From Arthonia radiata (lineage: Eukaryota; Ascomycota; Arthoniomycetes; Arthoniales; Arthoniaceae): a stretch of DNA of 64,000 bases. Location: NCBI GenBank assembly GCA_002989075.1, contig PSQN01000005.1, positions 186,001 through 250,000 of the forward strand. The letters run 5' to 3'. The notes under the pieces were generated by a model. It was not told the origin of the DNA. It saw only the letters and a program-made list of their open reading frames with translations, and made no database searches. Every line of letters starts with the position of its first letter. Within the stretch, counting starts at the first letter, position 1. Shown piece by piece: positions 51,598 through 62,144 of this stretch. Made by a program: the position numbers and the translations under genes.

Positions 51598-53608
51598 ATG
51601 TCGGCGATGAGGCGTTCCCTCTCATATAGCGACGCCTTACCTACCGCATCCTCCATGCCTCGAGGTCATCTGCCGCGTCGCCATACCTTCACAAGCAACG
51701 AAGAGAGTCCACAGCTCGTGATGGCGGCCGAGCAGGCATCACCGCCCGGTCCGAGGTCGGACGACATACTGGTGATCAGCAGCGGCGACCAAGAAGAACA
51801 TTTGGGCGATGATAGCAGAGGCCCTACATCAGATCCGCCTGGGCGTCCTGCAAGAAGAATTGTGGTGCACTCGCGAAGACAGACGCGAAGAGACATCCAG
51901 AAAAAGCTTGGTGAGGTGGGCTTCTCCCTCGCTCAGACAGAGGGTTCGTGCGCTCTTGTCATAGCCGAATACCGATCGATTGCGTCTCGGATCGGTACGG
52001 CCGACGGTGCCCTTCGAGATCCGCATGGCGAGATGCAGTCGCTGGCCCAAAGCCTGGTGCACAACTGCTGCAAGGTCATGTAAGGCTATCACGATTACTT
52101 CACGCTCCGCTTCCACCCCACAGCTCCACACAACGTGCTCGACAACTTCGCCGGCCCGTCGATGGCTCAGAAGCTCTGGAACAACGTGCTGCTCCCCACG
52201 ATCGAGCAGCTCACACGGCATCTTTCCCTCGTCGCACACTCACTGCGAGAATTGGTGACTTACGCATATCAGATGGCCTCCCTGTGGCTACAGGAATTTC
52301 CGGCAATGACCGAGTCCTGGTGGGAATATCTCGGCCATCTCGCTCGCCATCGCGCTATGGTCGAGCACGTTGACGAAGGATTGCGGCAGTACTGGGAGCA
52401 CAACGCCCGGGAGTGCTACTTGCGAGTCTTCCTGCGCCGTCCAAGCAGCGGACGCGTTCTGTGTAAGTCATCACACTTTTCTCCATCCATCCTCGCTAGT
52501 CCCACTAATAACGCAGATAATCTGACCTTGATGGATCGCGGATACTGCTACAAGCTCTTCACGTTCGGAGGCTTCTGTCGGTGTCTGACCGCGGTCGATC
52601 CATGCCTATGGGCGCGCCGGGACATGCTCTCGCTATTGACGGAGAACGCCCGACGGCCCGAGCTGGACGTCAACGACGCGGCGCCAACATACTTCCTAGC
52701 CGCTCATGCGCAGATGCTGGGTTGCGTGACATCGGTAGCGTACGATGTCGTCCCGCACATGGGGTTTCTGCTTCGCCTTGGCGAGTATATCACACGCGCT
52801 GGCAGCTTGTGGCGAAGCTTGGGGGCTCAGATCGCCTGCTCAAACATCGTTGCCGCACTGGGCTACGACGACCCAGGCTCTCCGCTGCGCACGTGCTTGC
52901 TCATCCGCGACGTCCATCCCACGGATCCTATCTGTGTTACATTGCAAAGCCGTACGTGTCTACTGTGACCTCTTCTGCATCAAAGCTGACCCACGTTTAG
53001 GTGAGTTTGGCTTTCATTTCACGGCCTGGCGGTTCGCACAGCAGACGTTTGGCGAGGTGCTACGGCGTCGAAGCGATGTTTACGCTCTTCCATTCGTGTT
53101 CTGCACCATGGCCTTCCTGCGTAGACTCTCGATACGTCCCCTTGGCGTCCTCTTCCTGCAGTTTCACGCCCCGTGGTCGGCGATCGCCAACTTCCTGAAC
53201 GGCCTGAGCAGCTTCGCCGACGTCAGCCTTGAGAAGGTGGAGGCAGCCGTGGCTGGTCGTCAGCTCAGTACCTTCGAGCCGCTACCGGAAGACTTTCTGC
53301 TTTGTGGACAGTTCTGGGCGCCACGGCGTTTCGCAGACGTAGATATATCTGGGAAAGGCTTGGCTCCGAGCGCTGCTGCTCGACAATCGTGGCCGTCGCA
53401 GCTCGCACTCTACATCAAATGGATGGGTACGCGGATCGCATCTGGAGCGCACAACCCCCGCGCGCAGCAGTCGTGCGCTCAGGTGTGCGCAGAGCTCCGC
53501 AGGCCGGGAGATGACGGCCAGTGTTGGTTGTATTGGAACGAAGAGCTCGACATCTTCTACAGCGCAAACCCTACAGACAGTCGGAGCCACGGACCTCGTG
53601 CTAGGTAA
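51598..53608 (+). pseudogene. Est1-like DNA/RNA-binding domain protein with one in-frame TAA
   Basis: Exons 51598-52462, 52517-52951 and 53001-53608, phases consistent, 635 codons. A disordered N-terminus is followed by a DNA/RNA-binding region of the fungal Est1-like type: HDYFTLRFHPTAP, YAYQMASLWLQEFP, WWEYLGHLARHRAMVEH, AREC-YLRV, then LTLMDRGYCYKLFTFGGFCR and the late LPEDFLLCGQFWA block. TAA at 52081-52083 interrupts the frame just before GYHDYF; no phase-correct intron removes it. CAA to TAA (CpA) would explain it. Relatives are common, multi-copy and of uncertain role in filamentous fungi; Est1/SMG proteins act in telomerase recruitment or RNA decay. Confidence 0.75.
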
Positions 53609-53852
53609 GGGCTGGATTGCGTCATGGAAGCACAGATGGATGAAATTTTTGCTACTTCTGCTTGGTAGACGAAATAGAAGCGCTGTCGATTGCTGCTCCA
53701 ACCCCATCGTCAATAATCATACACGTGTCCGGCGATGAGTCAATCGGTATATTTAAGACTAAATCGGTCCCCCAGTGCTGCATCCTATTCTTAGAAACGA
53801 CGCCTATAAAGAGACAAGAAACACATTCTTCAATCGTAAACTTCTATCCACT

Positions 53853-55085
53853 ATGGCGGCAATAGCACACCTTCCAACGCAATGTCACTGTTCGGGGTGT
53901 CAGGGTCTTTCAATAGAGCAGGCCATCACGCGAATCGGCGTCCTTGCTTTCGTCACTTACCAGTGTCTCAAGGGAGGTGGAGTCGATTGTGATTCGCAGC
54001 ACTGTTACCTTGGTAAAATGACCTACCACATGCGCGGTTGCGGTCATCACGGGCGCGACGCGTGGCAAGTTTATTGGGTCAAGATGGGATACGGGCTCCT
54101 GGACCGGCTGGGAAGTAGCGACCATGCCGTTGAGCCGGAATGGATGCTCAAGGCGGTAGAGCGTCTCGATGAGCTAGCGGACTCGGCACACTACGATCGC
54201 GAAAGGGTTGCCAGTCTCAAGCGTGTCTGCTGGGAATTCCTGCCCCTCAACCAACTGTCATCACGCGAGTGGCCTGGGATGACGCCTGTTCACCAACACT
54301 TCTTGAACTGCGTACAGGAGGTCCTCGCCGACGCGCGGCAGGTCCCAGAGTCTTTCGAGGCCCCAGCACAACCGCGTCCCACAGAGGAAGAGTCGAAGGC
54401 GGCACTCGCGCTGTGGAATGAAGCGACTACATGGGAGGACCTGATTCGCCTCAATCGCGATTTTCTCAACGGCGCGATCAAAGAGACGCCGTATCATTGC
54501 GCCCCCATCGATCCAGAGACCAATGACCTCGTCCCTCAGTTGCTGCGCCTACACGACCATCACCTGCTCACAACGAACAGTCAGCCGTCGGACTACATGG
54601 GGCCTGGGACAGTTGATGCAACTCACACTGGAATCCAAGGGCCGTTCGCAGAGGTGCAGTGCAGAGCCTGCCTCGAATTTGTCATGCCTCTCAGGCATCC
54701 CGCTTGGCCGAATGCCCGACGAGCTCGGTTCTTGAGGGACCTTTGGGAGCATCCGATGCTGACAGTCATCCTCGACGACAAGCACATCGACCCCGGGTTG
54801 CTGATCAATCACCCTGGAGACGACCTAGTCTGGTCTCGATACCGAGAGGCTGAAACGCTTACAGAATTAGAGACGGTGGAGTGGCGCGTCGATGGGGGCC
54901 ACCCGAAGGAGGTAATGGACTATGAAGACGTCGTAGGAACTTTTGACAGCTATACAATTTTCGAGCATTACAAGGCCCTCATCGTCTGCGTTGCGGCCAC
55001 CCGCAGCGCCCGGTCAGCAGACATTTTCCAGATAATCGAGCAGGCGGCGCTGGCATCAGCCGCCTCGGCACCAGGTGAGGATTGA
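53853..55085 (+). CDS. DUF6919-like protein with cysteine-rich N-terminus
   Basis: 410 residues from the ATG at 53853. The N-terminus holds QCHCSGCQGLS and further Cys/His (CDSQHC, MRGCGHHGRD) that may bind metal. The centre (WNEATTWEDLIRLNRDFLNG, then PIDPETNDLVPQLLRLHDHH and LLTTNSQPS) has the layout I know from DUF6919 proteins, whose role is unknown. The C-terminal 130 residues are helical and strand mixed. It ends 55 bp before element 2. The DUF assignment is from memory of the pattern and should be tested. Confidence 0.65.
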   Translation: MAAIAHLPTQCHCSGCQGLSIEQAITRIGVLAFVTYQCLKGGGVDCDSQHCYLGKMTYHMRGCGHHGRDAWQVYWVKMGYGLLDRLGSSDHAVEPEWMLKAVERLDELADSAHYDRERVASLKRVCWEFLPLNQLSSREWPGMTPVHQHFLNCVQEVLADARQVPESFEAPAQPRPTEEESKAALALWNEATTWEDLIRLNRDFLNGAIKETPYHCAPIDPETNDLVPQLLRLHDHHLLTTNSQPSDYMGPGTVDATHTGIQGPFAEVQCRACLEFVMPLRHPAWPNARRARFLRDLWEHPMLTVILDDKHIDPGLLINHPGDDLVWSRYREAETLTELETVEWRVDGGHPKEVMDYEDVVGTFDSYTIFEHYKALIVCVAATRSARSADIFQIIEQAALASAASAPGED

Positions 55086-55139
55086 GAGAGCGATGTAGTC
55101 TGCTGGCGAAACACGATAACTCGTTACGCCTAAATGCTA

Positions 55140-55684
55140 ACGTCCATCCCTACATCGCGAGCCACCCTCCATCACGAGCCGGATTCGCAGTACAGACATT
55201 CAAACTACCTCTCTCGCAGGTCTGTACGGCCATAATTAAGTATTATTGCTCTCCAGCTTTTCCTCTATAAGGAAGCTAACTAGCAACGAAATTTACCGCC
55301 TGTTATTTAAGCTATCGATCATTTTATTGGTGTCGTCTATTACAGCTTTTGTGAATCACCTCTAGTTACTTACGGCTTAAGGAGCTTCGTTAACTTCTAG
55401 AATGCTAGACGAGGAAATTCAATAACAAAGACTATCACCCTAAAGTTTTGAAGTTATCCGACACACAGGACACTTATCTTAGGCTCTGTTGGGCAAATGA
55501 GCAGGCGTCTTAATGTAACGTGCTTTAGCGTACATTAGCTTTTCTGCTTAGTTATGTATCTCAATCTATAATATTATCACATTATCCTTATATACATATT
55601 AGTGTAGAGATCGATCGTAGCGCATGCCCAAGATTTTAGAAGCGTCTATAGGTCACGGGCCCAGGTTTCTATTCTGTTGCTTGG
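55140..55684 (+). repeat. Element 2 left terminal inverted repeat (~545 bp)
   Basis: Matches the inverted right end over its full length, with scattered substitutions. The inner end (TTGCTTGG) overlaps the last codons and stop of the NLR gene. Confidence 0.85.
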
Positions 55685-58600
55685 TAGTACCGCGCTCGCT
55701 GGTACATTGTCTCTGCCTCCTCTAGCCGCCCGAGGTCAGCGTAGAGGATTCCTAGGTTGTTAACTGTGTCGAGGGTAGACGTGTGCTCTAGTCCCCACGC
55801 CTTCTCGTAGCCTCGCAGCGCCCGCTGGTACATTGTCTCCGCCTCCTCTAGCCGCCCGAGGTCAGTATAGAGGTTTGCTAGGTTGTTGACTGTCTTGAGG
55901 GTAGACGTGTGCTCTAGTCCCCACGCCTTCTCGTAGCCTCGCAGCGCCCACTGGTACATTGTCTCCGCCTCCTCTAGCCGCCCGAGGTCAGTATAGAGGT
56001 TTGCTAGGTTGTTAACTGTCTTGAGGGTAGACGTGTGCTCTAGTCCCCACGCCTTCTCCTTGCCTCGCAGCGCCCGCTGGTATATTGTCTCCGCCTCCTC
56101 TAGCCGCCCGAGGTCAGTATAGAGGTTTGCTAGGTTGTTGACTGTCTTGAGGGTAGACGTGTGCTCTAGTCCCCACGCCTTCTCCTTGCCTCGCAGCGCC
56201 CGCTGGTACATTGTCTCTGCCTCCTCTAGCCGCCCGAGGTTCTTGTAGAGGATTCCTAGGTTGTTAACTGTGTCGAGGGTAGACGTGTGCTCTAGTCCCC
56301 ACGCCTTCTCGTAGCCTCGCAGCGCCCGCTGGTACATTGTCTCCGCCTCCTCTAGCCGCCCAAGGTTCTTGTACAACCTTCCAAACTCATAACAGATCCA
56401 GTACTTACCATCATCGTCTAGCCGACCGTCACATAAAAATCTCCAACACCTGTCTACATGTCGCATAAGCCTCTGTTGACCTACCCAAGGTTTTTGCGCG
56501 TTAGTGCTAGGCACGTGATGGCCTACACATTCTAGTGCGAGGTCTGCCAAGTCGGTACTCCATTCTTGGTTCACCATATGGAACGTCCAGGAATGAACGC
56601 AGCTATGTGTTTCATAGCCCTGACGCTCAACTCCTCCAGCTTTAGCAGATAGTTTAGCGTTTGCTAGTCCGTAGTTGCATAGTACTCTAAGTGTCTTGTT
56701 AAAGTTAAGGTCGTCTTCTGTTATATGCACAAGCCACCCTGGTCCATTAGACCTGCCTTCTCGTACGAGCTCATACCACAGATCTTGATTGTCGAAGTAT
56801 GCCCATAGTTGAAGTAGCTTTGCCGAAGACGGGTTCTCCTGACGAATGCGATCTAAAGACAAGTTCCATGTTGAGTATAATTTCTTGTCCGTGTCTGTAT
56901 ATGAGCTGACTTCTGGGCTCGTCTGTTGTAATTTGCGCCACGACGAGTGGTACAAATGCAGGTATTCCCCAAAGCTTGTTGACATTTGGTCGAGGTAAGC
57001 CCCTGCCGTGGCTAAGGCTAGCGGATGTCCATCTAGCTCTTCCGCAAGCTGCATCGCCGCAGGATCTGCTCAGCATTAGCATGGGCGTCGTTCTAACTTT
57101 CTGCGACTAACCTTTCCAGACGTTACCTCGACGAGACGTGTCAAACAATATCTGTAGGCTGTCATGCACATCTTCTAGCTTGCTGACTTGTATGCGCCGG
57201 CCTATGTTGACCTTAGACGACGTCGTCGTAACGACTATCAGGCCATGAAACACCTTAGGAAGAAATCGTCGGATATCTACCGTGCTGTGATTTGTTTTGC
57301 CAAGTATATCGGGGCTGTCGTAGTTGTCAAAGAGCAGCAGCCATTGGGTGTTTTTCGGATGCTCGAGCCATCGCTTGACTGCTGCCATTTGGTCACCTAG
57401 TTGAGTCTCCTCTGCGATGCCACTTAGCTGGCCGACTGACGGGTAATGCTTTAAGATCCGACTTGCAATGTAGGAATAGCTCTGCAACACAGATGTTTCG
57501 TCTTTAATGTTCAACCAGAAGATTGCTGAGTAGTCGTTCCGATGGGCCTTAGCATATGCAATGGCCAGCTGCGTCTTGCCGATCCCACCTAAGCCGTGGA
57601 GAGTGACTGCCCGACGACCCTCGCCCTCGCTAAGTGTTTGGTGTATCGCCTCTAGTTCACTTTGCCGTGCTACAAAGTGGGTGGTCTCAGAGACCTCGGG
57701 GAGATCGAAGACAATAGAGAAGTCTTCTTCGCAGTTGATGCGAGCTATGGGTAGAGTTAACTAGTCTGATAGATTACGCTTGTAATGCTACGTGCCTGCG
57801 CTGACCCTGCTCTCCTCTGCCCATCGTAGAGCAACGGCATCCGGCGCGCTCTGAGCGATAATCCGCATGTGCCCCGACACTGTCTTGTATCCTTGATCCG
57901 CACTTGACGCAAACTTTACCATGTCAATATGGTTCGCGTGGATAGCGATTGGCTCTGCATCGGCCGCACCAGGGACCACGGCTGACGCTCGAGGCACAAT
58001 CTGCGTTATCAGCTTGAGCTCCTGTCTGACAGAACAGATGCATACCATGACAGATTGTCCTAGCGCTGTGGGTGTCTTGTATTCTTCGAATGCAAACTTC
58101 GTGACAAATTCCCCGCTCATCGGACCGTACTGCCCAAGTTGTTGCTGCAGCCATTCCGAGTCTCTCTCGAGGTGATTGAGGAGGTGATTGTCTGCCTTTA
58201 CAAAGATCGATGCTACGTTGACGAGTAGCTTTCCAAGCTGCACTCCATTACCACCTTGGTGTGGCGTACCTATGAACAGGATTCCATGCGTCGAAACCTT
58301 GATAGACCGATGCTCTTCTAGAGCTCCTTTCCGAGCAGCGTCCGAGTGGATAAGAGCCTAGTCCAGTTAGTACAGAGTACAACTGATAGGAAGAAGACTA
58401 ACACTTTTGACAATGATCCCGCCCAAGCTATGTGCCACAAAAATGATCGGTCGTTGTGTTGTCTGCCACTGTTAGACGCATATTAAACAAGGCTGGCGCT
58501 GCGCCTTACTTGTGTGAGCCTTCGTTCGAGGCACAGATCCGACACCAACGATCTCGCATGGTCATATAGGTATTGACAGCTAACGCGCTCGCCATGTGTA

Positions 58601-58779
58601 TTTGCATCATATCCCCAGCAGAAGATGCGCGCATTCGGGATGTCGCTTGGCAGAAGGTCGCGGAGCCAATGGACGTTGTTCGCCGCCGTCCACGTCTTAT
58701 CACGGTGTCCATTGAGACCATGTATAGCAACAATGCTGGGGGTTGTCAGAGCAACTCTTAGCAGGCGCGTCAGGGCCAA
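55669..58779 (-). CDS. NLR-type protein: SesB-like hydrolase - NB-ARC - TPR
   Basis: Exons 58779-58510, 58468-58403, 58357-57806, 57760-57112 and 57065-55669 (introns 41-46 nt; 977 codons). The frame is open 5' without an ATG at 58779, so a short upstream exon is likely. The effector is an alpha/beta hydrolase of SesB type: VAIHGLNGHRDKTW, the nucleophile elbow VAHSLGG, HGILFIGTPHQGG and the family ending AVVPGAADAEPIAIHANHID. NB-ARC: HFVARQSELEAI, Walker A LGGIGKTQLA, Walker B WLLLFDNYD, IVVTTTSS and GHPLALATAGAYL. Six nearly identical 42-residue TPRs close the protein. Such NLRs trigger cell-death or incompatibility responses in fungi. It looks intact. Confidence 0.88.
55690..56395 (-). repeat. 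126-bp TPR-coding tandem repeats (about six units)
   Basis: Units encode TPRs with LGRLEEAETMYQRALRG and EKAWGLEHTSTL. Variation between units is confined to a few positions (YKNLG/YTDLG, GYEKA/GKEKA, LKT/LDT). Confidence 0.9.
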
Positions 58780-59399
58780 TTCTTGTTGAGGCCAACTCTT
58801 ATCCGGACCAACTCTTCCTAGGTCGCGCAGAACCTACTCTACGGATGGCTGGTTTCCCTCAGCCACAACTTGGAGACCTTGAGTGGGCCTGGCAATGGGC
58901 GATGGCTGCTTCGAAGTGTTGCCAGCCTGATTACTATTAGTATACTAGGAAAGCGAAGTGAGAGGAACAATTACAGCGTTGTTGCCGTCACCTCTGAATG
59001 GTATCAGTCGCCGCCACCGAGCTGGTGCCATACTGAGTGCGTTAAGATTGTCAACACTAGCTTGGGTGAAGCATTTAGTTATAGTCGTCCCGCGTCTTGC
59101 TACGGAGCTGGACTCGGCGCTGGCGGCTACTGACGTGGCGAACGCGCATCGTACAGCCAATCATGGTGTCGCTGACCTGCAGCACAGCTGCTGACCGAAG
59201 CCTAGCTGGCAGATGTAGAGCTCGCTTTTGAGGTAGGTCGCCTAGCGTCATCCGAGCTCTTGCAACGCCTTTTATCGCCGATTGGCTGTGAACTCGTGGA
59301 CAACAAGAACGAACGCCCAGCGATGCCACGGTCGAGCGCAGCTGTTACCAATTTTAGCAACAGGCACTTGCGGTCACCCTGCCCTTACTCATTACCTCT
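58780..59399. other. Upstream of NLR 2: no gene seen
   Basis: Contains a short GGCCAACTCTTAT-like tandem near 58770-58810 and probably the missing first exon and promoter of the NLR gene. No other coding signal. Confidence 0.4.
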
Positions 59400-59830
59400 T
59401 TGACATTATGCAGAGCCATCCCGAGACGGCCTATATTTCCAATGCGCAGCACAGGCAAGTTTATGGTTGTAGAAAACAAATTCACTTGCACCTGGATTAC
59501 CTGTGCAGCTGAGTGCAGTGCAAACACAGCAAAGCGAATCCAGCGCAACGTCCCTACTTTCGGTTCTACTAAAGCACCTCGCAAGGTCGGCGGCAGACCT
59601 CGAGTTATCATATCTCCTATGTGCGATACCTTATGCGACTTTCTACTAGAGAACCCTAGTCAATACCTCGATGAGATGGCTGTCTTCCTTTGGGACGAAT
59701 TTGAGCGATAGGTGACCGCGCCCACAATGAGTCAAACCCTGTCTAACATGAGGTGGACGAAGAAGACTATACGCCGAAGGGCGAGAGAACAGAACATGGA
59801 ATCAAGAGACTTCAACGTACGATGTAGTAC
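59400..59830 (+). pseudogene. Fragment of an IS630/Tc1-like transposase (N-terminal HTH part)
   Basis: Reads IQRNVPTFGSTKAPRKVGG, then PMCDTLCDFLLENPSQYLDE, MAVFLWDEFE and, beyond a stop at 59709, TMSQTLSNMRWTKKTIRRRA. This is the paired-HTH region of fungal IS630/Tc1-type transposases, unlike the Fot1-like enzyme of the host element. The catalytic DDE part is absent. It is a remnant of a second transposon nested between the NLR and the transposase of element 2. Its ends were not found. Confidence 0.7.
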
Positions 59831-60139
59831 AGTGAGCCAGATCAACAATTAGGGAGCAGAGCAGTATATGCTTCGGACTTATGCTATCCTTATTGGTCTA
59901 CGACAAGGCGTCCCGCGCCGACATTTCGAATAACCTGGACACGACATCAGGAGTCACTATTGCTGCATACTGATTGAACGCACACGGAACGCAAAAAGAG
60001 CAGCCAAAGAGATCGGAATGTGACACAAGCGAAAAAGCCTGTTCAATAGATCATGCTGTCTTTAAATTGCAGGCGTCTGGCGACACTGCATCTCTCGACG
60101 CTGGGGTGGACGTTATCAGTCTCGCTTCCGCGCCTTTCT

Positions 60140-61879
60140 TTACCACATACGCGCTACTGGGGCTTTGAACACTTCTGTCACAATTTCAACTGCCCCATCC
60201 TGTGTTTGGCTTGCAGGCACTGTCTTGGTCCGCGGGTCAGCCTCACCATCTGCTGCGTGACCTTCGTCCCTCCAACCGGCGCAAGTTCCCCCAACAGCAA
60301 GATTGAGAGTCTCCTTAGCCTTCCTCGCCTCGATCGTGGCTGCTTTCTCGGTCTCTTTCGCTGCACGCTCCGCTCGTGCCTTTTTAAGATCCTCGTAACT
60401 CATCACCCTCGCCGTTCCTATTATCTTTGAATTGGTAGATCGCCGAACTTTGGTTTCGTTGTTGATTTTGGCTAAGAATTGATTCTGTTCCTGAAGGAGG
60501 GCACGTTCGGCAAAGGAGAGTTGGGCGGCATTGGTCAGCTTTGGTACGCGCTTTTGCAAGCGCCGCTTGCTCGTATCATCAAGTATATGGGCATCTTGTT
60601 TGATCAAGTTGTGCAGCGACATAACAGCTTCTGCTGATGCCGGTGTTGCAGGCGTTTGCGGTATTGTTAGTTGATCTTGCGGTTGGCGTCCTACCCTCAC
60701 CTCGGTAGTTGTGAGAGCGTTCACTTCAACGGGCTTCGGGATTTCACGAAGCACCCTCTCTGGATTCAAAGGGAATAGACCGGCCTCAGCCCATCCAGCT
60801 CGTATATTCCGAGGCGTGAACGCTTCATACCGGGCGGGGCTGTAGAGCGGAATAAAATGCTCTTTGCCGATTGTTCCTACGCACCCTCGCTCCAGTCTTT
60901 CGGCCTGATCTCGATACGCTGCTTTCAGTGGGCCGAACACCGAAATATCACAGGGCTGAAGCTTATGGGAGGTGTAAGATGGGAGGCGGCATAGAATGAT
61001 GTTGTTCTCGAAACAAAATTCCAGGATTTCAAGGGTTTCATGTGTCCCGAAACTATCACAAATCAGTATGCGCGGTCTCTGCCTGGCCCGTTCTCTAGTC
61101 TGTGGGTCGAACACAAGTTTAAGCCATTGCAGGCTGAGATAGGAATCAGTGTATCTACTGTCGGAGTACGCATAATGCCATCCAGGAGTGGGATGAGTGA
61201 CCCAGTTAGCTCGATGGGTCGATGCAGGCCATATGATCATAGGGTCCAGGGACCTACCGTCACCACTTATGCATTCAACGGCCGTAACAGTAGTTCTCTT
61301 GACACGCGCGCCTCTATACCCGTGTTGATTGTTCTTACTTACGAGCACCTTAAAATTGTTTGGCTTGGAAAGCATAACGCCAGTCTCGTCCATATTGTAA
61401 ACGTTTTCCTGCAGGATAGCCGGGCCCTGCAGAACCTCTCCAATCACGTTAAATCAGTATATGGCCTTGTTGTAGATATTAAAGCGATTCCAGTCTAATA
61501 CCGCGCTTTTGCTTGCTTTGAGTATATCTGCGTGACGCTTGTAAAAGAGCTGTGCCCAGTTCTTTCCGGGAGGTTTACATGGTCTATCTAATAGAGATCG
61601 CTGGCGGGCGAGGCTAAACGCGATCAATCCTACATACTTTACTCGGACAGGACGTCTAAGAGCATCTTGCTGTACTAGGAACTTTACGAGAGCTTTCTCT
61701 TCAGAAACGGTAAGATATTGCTGACTTTCAGCCTTGTCTCTAAGCGACCTTCGTCCGCGTGCACGATGCTGGAGGGTCGTGCGAGGGACATCGCCATGAT
61801 CTGCTAAAGTACGGAATGATTTAGGCAAGCTTGGAGGAAGACGTTGTGCCAGTACTTGACTGGCTCGGTCAGACACCAT
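60140..61879 (-). pseudogene. Fot1/pogo-like transposase, nearly intact (one in-frame TGA)
   Basis: 580 codons from the ATG at 61879. N-terminal HTH (ASQVLAQRLPPSLPKSFRTL), CENPB-type second HTH (PPGKNWAQLFYKRHADI), DDE domain with Asp in NVYNMDETGVMLS, Asp in RPRILICDSFGTHETLEILE and Asp in LPSYTSHKLQPCDISVFGPL, then a charged C-terminal region with EDLKKARAERAAKETEKA. A single TGA at 61454-61456 lies in frame between KAIY and FNVIGEV, where pogo relatives carry Trp. All else is continuous. The enzyme is expected to cut at the ends of the element and insert at TA. Shares gene order with element 1. A solo LTR sits 7 bp upstream of the ATG. Confidence 0.85.
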
Positions 61880-61886
61880 CGCTTAT

Positions 61887-62084
61887 TGTCGGAAATCTGC
61901 GCCCATGTTTCCTGGGTGCAGTGTCAACCTTTGTGGCACATCTTGTAGTGCTGTTCACGGGCATTATGATGCTACGTTACTAGATAGCTGGAGTCTTGGC
62001 TTGACCTTATGTCAAGCGCCGGACGCCATCCAACAGGAATAGAACACGCAATTCTATGACACTGGCACCAGCAGTGTTCTGACA
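61887..62084 (+). mobile_element. Solo LTR, 198 bp (same family as 46692)
   Basis: TG...CA ends (TGTCGG...CTGACA) and 5-bp duplications CTTAT (61882-61886, 62085-62089). Similar over its whole length to the LTR at 46692-46890, with a different duplication, so the two are independent insertions. Fossil of an LTR retrotransposon. Confidence 0.88.
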
Positions 62085-62144
62085 CTTATTGCGGTAATGA
62101 CAGCGAGGTGCAGCTTGCAAGCAATCAATCTGGCGTGCGCGACC

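Noticed and set aside
34218-58779. A Starship-type giant element (ferric reductase plus NLR genes are typical Starship cargo)
   Set aside because: No DUF3435 tyrosine-recombinase captain is visible, and the NLRs sit inside elements with TA duplications and DDE transposases, which explain them better. A captain outside the window cannot be excluded.
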